NCBI GenBank assembly: GCA_030248135.1
Contig: JASANC010002545.1
Span: 175,077-239,076, forward strand
Length of the DNA stretch: 64,000 nucleotides
Origin: Theristus sp. LFF4_11
Lineage: Eukaryota; Nematoda; Chromadorea; Monhysterida; Xyalidae
Direction: 5' to 3'
The notes under the pieces were generated by a model. It did no database searches. It was not told the origin of the DNA and saw only the letters and a list, made by a program, of their open reading frames with translations. This document shows, one piece after another, positions 55,309 through 64,000 of this stretch. The position numbers were made by a program, and so were the translations under genes. How positions within the stretch are numbered: position 1 is the first letter of the stretch; each line of letters starts with the position of its first letter.

Positions 55309-55999
55309 GCCGGTGTCACGATTTTATTTCCCCGTGTTTTTATTTCCCCGTCCGGGGATTTAACCATGGTGCTAAATCCCCGTACGGGGAATGGACCATG
55401 GTGTTAATTCCCCGTAGCCGTTTTAAAAACCCCGTATGCAATATTTCCAAATCCAGCTGAATACAGGCTGTCACATGCCCACCATACAACGCGAATCCGT
55501 GTGCGGTGCAAATGGTAACGTATCACAAATATCACTTCAACAATAATGTGAAATAAAGAGAACAAAGTGGACGCAAAGAGAAAAACACGTACCGTGTGAA
55601 TTACGTAACGGTTACTGCCCACAGAAGTGAAACACTCACTAACTAGTGTGGCATGTTCACCCAGGTGCATAATTACCGTAAAGTCTTGCATATAAGGTTC
55701 CTCCCACTTATAAGACCCCCACCCAAAAGTGGGCGGAGTGTCACACGGCGGGAAACCAAAAAATTCAAAATTTTGACTTGGTCAAAACTCTACTCCGTTT
55801 ATAAGGCCCGGAATTCCCGATGTTCGCTTTATAAGAATTTTTGATTTTCAAATTTATATAAGGAGACCTTATATGCAAGACTTTACGGTACGTCACAGTT
55901 ATCGATAAATGACTACACAAAATGTCCCAGTCATAGCACCATGGTTAAATCCCCGGACGGGGAAATAAAAACACGGTGAAATAAAATCGTGACACCGGC
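55309..55999. mobile_element. TIR element with about 67-bp inverted ends, host of a nested M2
   Basis: GCCGGTGTCACGATTTTATT and following bases up to CATGGTGCT (about 55309-55376) pair with about 55937-55999, apart from one short internal deletion. The ends are full of CCCCG/CGGGG words. Inside sits a complete M2 element (55674-55890). Without it the host is about 475 bp. No transposase; superfamily not assignable by eye. Confidence 0.75.
55674..55890. mobile_element. M2 inverted-repeat element, copy d (nested)
   Basis: TACCGTAAAGTCTTGCATAT to ATATGCAAGACTTTACGGTA, perfect outer ends, 217 bp; the cleanest M2 copy and the youngest by nesting. Confidence 0.88.
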
Positions 56000-56654
56000 C
56001 TTGTATATTTGAGCGCGAATATGAAAAAAGGCTGCTTGTTAAATTAAGCAGCATTTTTGACGGAATAGCAGAAAATCATCATAAATCCCTGTTTCTGAAA
56101 ACAGCGCAGTGTGTTTTACTTCGGCCGTTTTCACGTGCAACAAATGACACCGAATTGCTGATCATATTCAACATGTGGTTTTATCGGTTCTCAGTTGAAA
56201 AGATCGCAAGAAATTTTTTTTGTTTGCGAAAAACATGATTCTGAAATTCCATCCAATCAGACCAGTGGGTTCATTTATGGGACTTATTTCCTGGTTGAGA
56301 AAGAAGTTTCAAAAAAATGTTGTCAATCTTGGACAGCTGGATTCATTTAGCGTTCAATCAATTTTTTTTGTGGTTTGACAATTTTGTTTTGATTGAATGA
56401 TGTAAATTGAAATAAAAAATATGCGCTCTTCAACATAACCACCCATGATAACGTTTTGAAGACAAATGCAACAACAACAACAACAACAGTTTTCCCAGCA
56501 AACATCATTATTCTAAAAAATCTCGAACCAGTTTTGCAAGTCGAGCAAGCCCAGAAAACACGTCGCATGATTGATTGAGCTTCAGGATGTAAACAAGCAT
56601 CAGTTTTGATTGGATCTAAGGAACCGGAAAAAGTTTGTGTCTCGGTCCATTACA

Positions 56655-57829
56655 TTATTATCTAAAAATGCGGGAGACGCATATAAAAGGAGGAATATGG
56701 CCTTGTGTAAGCAGTGAAAGACTTGGCTCGACAACGACGACTCGACAAGACTTTGCACTGGTGCTGCTGTGTGCACAGCGGTGCGTACGTTTGCAACAAC
56801 GATAAAGCTACATGCAGCAATGTTTTGCACTCTCTGATGTTTCTGTTTCGTGAAGCTTCATAAGTCACGGGAATGGGAATGAGAGAATGTGAACCCCGAC
56901 CCCGATACTGTAAAACTTCGCCCATTTGCACCAATTCACGCAGGCATGTGTTCAATTGCAACCTGAAGAGTTGCAGCCTGCTCATTGCGGCCCGTTTGAT
57001 TGCGGACCAGAGAATTGCGGCCCGGAGAACAACGCCCCGGACGATTCCGGCTCGGAAAATGTTTCTCTAGCACGAGCAATAGTAAACCACCTGTACCATT
57101 TTGTTGAATCAAAAAATAACCACAACCAAACCACGGCACAACATTTGTTAAAATCTCAGGTTTCCGAAGAGCCTTTATATAAAAGGTTTGGCTTAGGAGG
57201 CCTACAACAACTTTACTTAGTTTTGGGACTAGATTTGGCTGAAGTTTATTTTTGTTTTGCAATCTTTCTTATATCTGCGATTGCGTTAATTGATTGCGGA
57301 ATGCGAAAAAATCAATCGTCCCAACTCCCAGCAGTATATTGGTCGTTCTGGGAAACATTCGCCGGGCCGGAATAGTCCGGAACGGAATCGTCCGGAGCGG
57401 AAATATCCTGATCGGAATCGAACGAACCGCAATTCTTCGGGCCGAAGTTTTCCGGGCCGCAATGGTACCAAGCAAACTGAATAAAGAAGAAACCAATACA
57501 GAGCGTGAAGTTAACTTTAATTAACGCCCTATATATTTTGTGACTTATGTAGGCCAACCTTTCTGTTTTTGCACAGAATTTACAGAATTTCGCACATGGT
57601 GTGATTTTAGACTAAACTGAAGAGGACAATTGAAAAATAACTTCAAAGTTTTTACGCTTTTCAGCAAGCTTTTAAACAACAAACGCGGCGCAAAAATATA
57701 ACTCTTATGTACTTGTATCCGTGTGTACCACATCAGAGACTTGAAAAGCGTTGTCGAGCCAAGTCTTTCACTGCTTACACAAGGCCATATTCCTCCTTTT
57801 ATATGCGTCTCCCGCATTTTTAGATAATA
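56655..57829. mobile_element. fold-back element FB2 with GCGGCC-type minisatellite
   Basis: Arms of about 84 bp, 56656-56738 (ATCTAAAAATGCGGGAGACG, then AGACTTGGCTCGACAACG) and 57741-57828 inverted. Inside are two short arrays with the unit GATTGCGGCCCGGAGAA (56985-57062) and, inverted, 57355-57475. The unit is the same as in FB1 although the outer arms differ. Confidence 0.75.
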
Positions 57830-57929
57830 TTCTGACTTTTACATAAGCCCCGAAGGTCGGATCAAAATCACAATTCGTTGGTCACACATTCTTTTAAACC
57901 CCGGACAACTCAGGGTTTTCATTTTTCGT

Positions 57930-58650
57930 TTTTAGGCCAATTTCAACTATGCTATTTCTACGGCTGATTCCCCAAAATCGTCACGATTCAGTACCTAGAA
58001 TTGCTCACAAAAGAAAAACTGACCCAAAAGCCGTGATCGGCGTAATGAATTACCATGGAAAACACCGTTTTCTTGTTTTTCATTTCTGGAGCGGTTTCGC
58101 TAATTTCCACGGCCGATTCGCCCGAAATCGTCACGATTCAGTATCTAGAGGTGCTCACATAAGAAAACTAACCCAAAATCCGTGATCAGCGCTACCATGG
58201 AAAACGCCGTTTTCTTGTTTTTCATTTCTGGACCGGTTTCGCTAATTTCCACGGCCGATTCGCCCGAAATCGTCACGATTCAGTACCTAGAATTGCTCAC
58301 ATAAGAAACCTAACCCAGAATCCGTGATCAGCGCATTGAATTACACTGGAAAACACAGTTTTCTTGTTTTTCATTTCTGGACCGATTTCGCCAATTTCCA
58401 CACCCGATTCGCCTGAAATCGTCACGATTCAGTACTTAGAATTGCTCACATAAAAAAACTAACCCAAAATCCGTGATCAGCGCATTGAATTACCCTGGAA
58501 AACATTCTTTTCTTGTTTTTCGTTTCTGGACTGATTTCGCCAATTTCCACGGCCGATTCGCCCGAAATCGTCACGATTCAGCATCTAGAGTTGCTCATGT
58601 AAGAAAACTAACCTAAAATCCGTGATCAGCGCATTGAATTCATACGGAAT
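57930..58650 (+). repeat. 143-149-bp satellite, five units
   Basis: The word GATTCGCCCGAAATCGTCACG or a variant recurs at about 57966, 58114, 58257, 58406 and 58555. Units share TTTTCTTGTTTTTCATTTCT and CCGTGATCAGCG. Non-coding. Confidence 0.88.
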
Positions 58651-58769
58651 AGACCTTTTTCCTATTATTTTTCGTAGCTCAGACAAAATTTGTAAGAGTG
58701 AAAAACTGATACCCAGTCAAAATGCTACGAACTTTCAAAAAATGCACAATTTTGACTAAAAAAAGTGCC

Positions 58770-59050
58770 CGAAAAAAATAAACCAAATTTTCAGAATCTA
58801 CGGATGAAATTACCCTAGGAAACATTTTTGTTCAACTGTGAAGTGTTTCAGCTAAAAATTTAAAGGGCGAACACTTAAAACCATGTAAAAACCCTTCGAT
58901 TTTTGAAAAATGCCCAATTTTTTATCCAAAAATGGGTCGGGGCAAAAAATTAACCTAATTTTCAAAATCTCCAGGTGGAATTACCCCAGGAAACATTTTT
59001 GTTTGACTGTGAAAGTGTCGCAGGTAAAAATTGAAAGGGCGAACACATAT
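58770..59050 (+). repeat. second tandem repeat, two diverged units
   Basis: Two units of roughly 170 bp share GGAAACATTTTTGTT, AAAGGGCGAACAC and AAAATGCCCAATTTT. Lies directly after the satellite array. Confidence 0.6.
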
Positions 59051-59763
59051 GTTTTTTTACATACCAGAAAAAAAATAGAAACAAAAATAAGTAACATAAA
59101 TTTCAGAATAGGTTTTTCGTGTCTACAGCGTATGAAAAGTTGTCCGATAAAAAAATTTTCGCGGCTCCAAGCACAACTTTGGATGTTCTGTTCGTGTGCA
59201 CAGAATCAAGTTTGTGGCTTATACTATGCTCTCTGCAGCGCAGCGAGAAAGTTTGAAAAACGCGCGCGAGGGGATAACGGCTCATATTATGCGTGATGCG
59301 CTGTCCGCTCGCTACGCTCGCTCGCGCATCCGCATGATTAGTACAGTACATAAACCTATACATGTCTGTAGAAAAGGCTGCAATTTTCAAAATCACACAC
59401 GCTGCGGCTGCATGGTCATGCACACGTCATTTCTGAATAATGAAAACACGAAACATGCTATTTTTGATTGAACGCAGGGAAGAAAGACAGTCACAGTTGC
59501 TTTCATTGTTATGAGAGTATTAATAACTATAAGTGAAGGTTTCGTTTGTCAGAGGGTCATGTGGTACGCTATGTGCGCTATCAGGACTAAACGAAAAAAC
59601 CGCACGCAGTTTCGCAAGGTGTTGAGTTAAAAATTGTGGGAGAAAAATGATGAAGTTTTGTGAAATGTTGCAACCGGCTTTTTGGAACAAACTTTAAAAA
59701 TTATAGTTTGTTTTCGATCGACATTGCTTTTTTGATTATTCGAATGATTGTGTACGTCTCTTT
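59051..59763. other. repeat-like stretch similar to 45830-45960
   Basis: CTCATATTATGCGTGATGCG and CGCGGCTCC at 59150-59330 parallel words at 45830-45960. Probably remnants of one transposon family. No gene. Confidence 0.35.
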
Positions 59764-59928
59764 ACAGCTAACTCCATAACATATCCAACTAGCTGATTGG
59801 TGGATGCATGTATTCTGTGCATGAATTTCTGTGAAGGCGATTTTGCTTTGCATCGAATCCATCCAATGCATTGACCACCAACCAATCAGACAGTTGGATA
59901 TGTTGTATAGTTATTAGTTAGACTGTGT
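59764..59928. mobile_element. M4 inverted-repeat element, copy d
   Basis: AACTCCATAACATATCCAAC at the left, GTTGGATATGTTGTATAGTT and AGACTGTG at the right; inner CTGATTGGTGGATGCATG and ACCACCAACCAATCAG arms. Ends somewhat decayed. Confidence 0.7.
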
Positions 59929-61989
59929 AAGCTATCTAGAATTTAGCATAAAAAGCATCGAAAATGCGCCTAAAAATAGGTGAACAATCAAGTTCATACA
60001 AGTTGTGCCAATCAGATGCCGCGTTCATGAAACATCCGAGCTTGTAAATACGCACTCGCCACTCATCGCTACGTTTAATCCGCAGCGAACACAAGCGATT
60101 CTCACTCACTCAAGCACGAAATAATGAAAAACAAGCTGTTAGTTCCGCTTCATTCCATCTATTTTCACTCATCCACACTTTAGTTGCAGCAATTATAGGT
60201 TTATTTTTTCAGTTCACTGCACCGCTGAAAGCACGAGTACTATGCAAAAATAAAGGCTGTTTAATGATAAACGAAGCGTCGGAATTTATTGAAAACATCG
60301 CACTTGCGTTCTAAATCGGGTGAACAGTTTGTTTTAACGACCGCTAATTAAGCCCAGCTTCACAAAAACACTGCTGATGGCAGAGTGGCATACGGTGGAT
60401 ACATACGGTGATCCTAGTTTTGTCTAAGTGTTGTTATGTACACGCTGCAACGTGGTGCATCTTGGACTTACAAACATTTTTTTTCAAATCGAAACAGAAA
60501 AAACAAACATTTTTTATCAACACATTTCATTGGTTTCACAGGTCACAAACTTTTAAGCAAGTAAGTAACTCATAGCAAACAAAAGTGACGAATAATTATG
60601 GAATGGAAAGCGGCGCATCATATTCAAAAATTTCGAAAAACCGCGGTTTAGAAAAAGTACACATTATATGACAGACAGCGAGAGATGATGTCATGAAGAA
60701 AAGTGATGTGTTTTTAAGTAGTTCAAGTGTTTTTTTAAAGTTTTTCAAATACTGCGCAACTTTGCTGATCACGCTGATCTGCTTTCTAAGTAAGCTGCGC
60801 TTTCTCTGGTCGTTGTGATGGTTCACTAGCCGCGTGGAGGAAATAAGCTCAGAGAGTTTTAGCCAAGAACTCTCGATAAACGCCAATCAGCCAACAAAAC
60901 TAGTAAAAGCGGTCACCTCTTCAAATGAATGGGATTTTTGTGGTTCGTTTACTTTGTCTACGTTTCACCAAGAATTGATTTAAACGGGTGGGTCACTTGT
61001 TTGTTTGTTTTTCAGTGTGTGAAACTACTCAGCTCTTTTTGCTATGCCTGTTCCCGGTCAGCTTTCCCATTTCTCACCTTTTTAAGTTTCGCAAGATACA
61101 TATGGCAACCGAAGTCGCATATCGCATACGTGATGAGTCGATTCTCTCGATTCGTTGTTGTTTTGTAGGTTTTATTGAGATACAACATTACAACGCAAGT
61201 TGCACAAACATATGACACCAAAAATGCGAAAATACAAGGTATATATAGGCGATGGAAAATTCCGTCGCTGATAAGTTTCTCCCTCGGTGAACTCTAATGC
61301 CGTGATACGCTGTTACCGTAACCCAAGTTCATCTTGCCAAATTTGTTCCAAGTGTCTTTGTTATAGCTCGTTCTGTGGATGCCAGAGCATAGCTCCTAGG
61401 GTGCTCTTCTCGTCGCATCTTCTTGTTGCATGTTCATCGTGAGATCTTCCTTGTTCGGTGACCTGATGAAGACAGTTAGTACCAGATAGTTAGCACCAGT
61501 TGATCAGCATCCCATGACTCATACATCCATTTATGTCACGTGGTCATAAATGTCGTATTTATCTGAGATATTAGTATTTCATCAAATGTAATGTAGTCCA
61601 TTTCATGGTGAGGTGTTCTTCGCTTGGAGACCGGATTAAGACCGGCTCAACGCGGCTCACCCTTTCTACTGAATTGTAGCATCGTCTTTTTGTCCATGGT
61701 GTGGACAGTGTGACAGTCGGTTTATTGGTGCGGTCGGGTCGGTTTATCGGTGCGTTTAAAAGTTTGCAATAAAAGGCAAAAATTGACTAGAAGGCGAACA
61801 ACCGCTCCTGTTTTCGTCGCCGCATCTGATTACTGTAGATTGTTCAGTGCCCTGTTTACCGTAGTCCTAGCAAGTGCTTCACCAAGTGTTGGTTTTTCCA
61901 AAGGGTTGTTACCTCATCTCTGTGGATAAATTCAGCTAATTGTTCTCTACACACCAGCTTATTAGCTGACTTCTCTCTCATCACGCCTT
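59929..61989. other. gene-free stretch
   Basis: No gene or known repeat recognised. Short frames at 60929-61215 (+) are hydrophobic but have no homology I can name. Confidence 0.45.
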
Positions 61990-62239
61990 GTCTGATCTTG
62001 CGCGGCATCTTTACAGCGATTTTGGCGTTGCCTCGGCAGCGTCTGAAATGCAATTTCAAATTTCAAGCGTTTTTTTCACTGGAACACAATCGAAAAACCA
62101 ACACTGTTTTTGATGCGCACACCTCGGGAGAGGTCTCGGCTGCCTTGAACTGGATGTTGAGTGGTAGCACATTGTTGTGGCTGAGTTGATAGTTCGATCA
62201 CACTGACTTTCGCGAACAGACACCCGAGACAGACCGTAA

Positions 62240-62957
62240 CATCCCCGAAGACAATCAGCGCTTCCTGGGCTTCGTGAAGTGGTCACGTTCAACCGAGTGT
62301 CCGCTGACAGACAGCCTGTACATTCTTCTGTGTTCGGTTTCTCGAGCATTGTCACTAAAAAAGCTAGCACCACTTTCTGTTGTTTTCCTTGGTAGTGGTC
62401 ACACACAGCAGCTAACCATGGAGTTATAGTTGTTGCCACCACCACGTGATCAAGAGTCACGCGCCATCGCTGACTAGTTTTTTTAGCATTTCGGCGTGTC
62501 ACACCTTCTTCTTCACTCCTTAATGAGCCAAATTGATCTTGTTGACAAGCGCTTGGTAGATTCATCACCAGCGGTGTGGTGTGGCATGGGAACGACCCCG
62601 GTTGTGATTTCGCAACATCCCCTGGCACTGTCGGCTGTTACTAAACGCGGATTGGTGTTGAGGGGTGCCTGTAGACTTGTCGCAATTGCACCATACCACA
62701 GAATAACGGTCTTTAGCAACTACAGTGCATACGATCCAGTGAACCGCATGCCGCTCTGCTGATGCATGCAGCCTGGAGGACGGTTTCAGACTTTCCGGCG
62801 ACAAATGGTCCCATTTCGGCAGAATCGCTTTGGACACAATGAAGGTGATGGCTGTTGTTGTGGAGGCATCGCTGGCCTGGTCAAGCACTAGAGCTAGATC
62901 TCTTTCTGACACCTTGCTGGCCTCATCAATAATAACGATATAATCAAAGGCCATCTT
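62240..62957 (-). pseudogene. decayed superfamily 1 (UPF1-like) helicase fragment
   Basis: On the minus strand three frames carry helicase-like words: DYIVIIDEASKVSERDLALV near 62945, a P-loop-like GPFVAGKSETVLQAA near 62800 and YRLSVSGHSVERDHF near 62300. UPF1/MOV10-type helicases have GPxGTGKT, then a segment like xYRLSAxxR, then DEA(S/G)x. Here the motifs are in different frames with stops between them, the P-loop has V-A for G-T, and the DEAS-like word comes before the P-loop instead of after. This suggests a broken, possibly rearranged copy, perhaps carried by a transposon. Resemblance judged from memory only. Confidence 0.35.
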
Positions 62958-64000
62958 GACATATGGTAGCAGACACTAGACAGTTGCAATAGTGTGCGTT
63001 TCATGCCACCGCACACTTAGCCCGACGTCAAAGGCAATGATAACGATGACGTGAAAGCAGCGAATGGTGCCAACCGAAGATAACGAACAAAAGAAAACGA
63101 AAAATATCAATTGACACTAGTACCGCGGTTTTCTGGGCCTATGGTCTACGCACATTCGCATGCCATCCAGACCGATAATTTCGACCATAGTATGTACGTT
63201 CTTTCGCTCATATATTTGCAATTCGTCGGTTTTTCCGATGAATGCGAATTGAATCTTCATATATGGTTCTGAAAAAAGTCATGCGAATTCTGGATAGGTG
63301 AAACATTGATCAAACAAACCTCAACGTTATCAACCAACCAGACGAGACATATGAACCTTTGTGAATCCGAAGTTAAGACACAGAAGAAGAAACATTGAGA
63401 GAAGACTGGCGTGGTCGCGCTCTTTATACACGTATATGGTTCTGAATGTGTCGAATTCTTGATTGGTAATTAATCATAATGAAGTTAGATCTGATCAAAC
63501 AAATCTAGAGGTTCCCATGCTGGGTATGCGTTTGACAAATACCGGTGCATAGGGTATGCGGCCATGTGGTACGCTCAGATATGATTTGGACTAACTTTTG
63601 TGATATAAGTGTGGGTGTGCGTACATGTGGTAATCTTGAATATCTTCATCGCAGCGTGAATTAAAGACATGTGACCCAAATTTTTGTCGAAAGTAAATAG
63701 TCTCTGTATTATTACAATTAATACAGTCTAAATTTGGTTGTAAAGTTGCGGGAGTGCGTGTGTATAATACAATATAGCCTCTAACCTTGCGTCTCTTTAA
63801 CGTAAATGTGTTAACACCGTTTGCAAATAAGAGTGGGGGGGCCCTAGGAACATTCCGTGATACATGGAAAAGTTTTTAAACCAAGGGTGCAGGGACATTC
63901 TACTAATCAAGGCGCTTCAGGTTTACCCCCTGAGTACCCCCTGATTATGCCTATAAAGGTCGTTTTTAGGGTGCGGAAGTTGAAAAACCCTCGATTTTTT
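62958..64000. other. gene-free right end
   Basis: No gene recognised. Two short related segments, about 63250-63330 and 63425-63515 (sharing TATGGTTCTGAA and CTGATCAAACAAA-like words), suggest an old local duplication. Confidence 0.4.

Overview
The window is animal nuclear DNA: intron-rich, GT-AG spliced, and packed with non-autonomous transposons. The gene set points to an ecdysozoan. It has two insect-type GMC oxidoreductases, two membrane-type UDP-glycosyltransferases (UGTs), an ammonium transporter of the animal Amt type and an FMRFamide-receptor-like GPCR. A long tract of TTAGGC, the telomere unit of nematodes, sits inside one intron. That hints at a nematode or a close relative, but interstitial repeats can be chance satellites, so the phylum is left open.

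Layout. 1-2.9 kb: repeats only. 2.9-11.8 kb: GMC gene 1 (+), its 5' exons missing from the window. 12.9-19.3 kb: GMC gene 2 (+), complete, 11 exons with the same splice phases as gene 1, so the pair is a tandem duplication. 19.9-24.8 kb: Amt-type ammonium transporter (-), 13 exons, convergent with GMC2. 28.8-32.6 and 33.4-37.4 kb: tandem UGT genes (-), 9 and 8 exons. 38.1-39.4 kb: Thr-rich mucin-like ORF (-) with five 162-bp repeats. 40.7-44.5 kb: FMRFamide-receptor-like GPCR (-), 6 exons. 44.5-64 kb: no intact gene, only transposons, satellites and one decayed UPF1-like helicase fragment. All multi-exon models were assembled by hand; exon lengths and splice phases close exactly in each (GMC2 615 aa, Amt 576, UGT1 518, UGT2 523, GPCR 726).

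The mobile fraction dominates. I see two tRNA-derived SINE families, at least six families of short terminal-inverted-repeat elements (called M1-M6 here), two fold-back elements sharing a GCGGCC-rich minisatellite, relics of a mariner-like transposon including a palindromic one, and a compact LTR element with a tRNA-Trp-type primer site and one unrecognised ORF. The octamer CCAATCAG is strikingly frequent both in these elements and in coding exons.

Functionally, GMC and UGT genes are typical of redox and conjugation metabolism of small hydrophobic molecules or sugars. The window gives no evidence that the genes are co-regulated.
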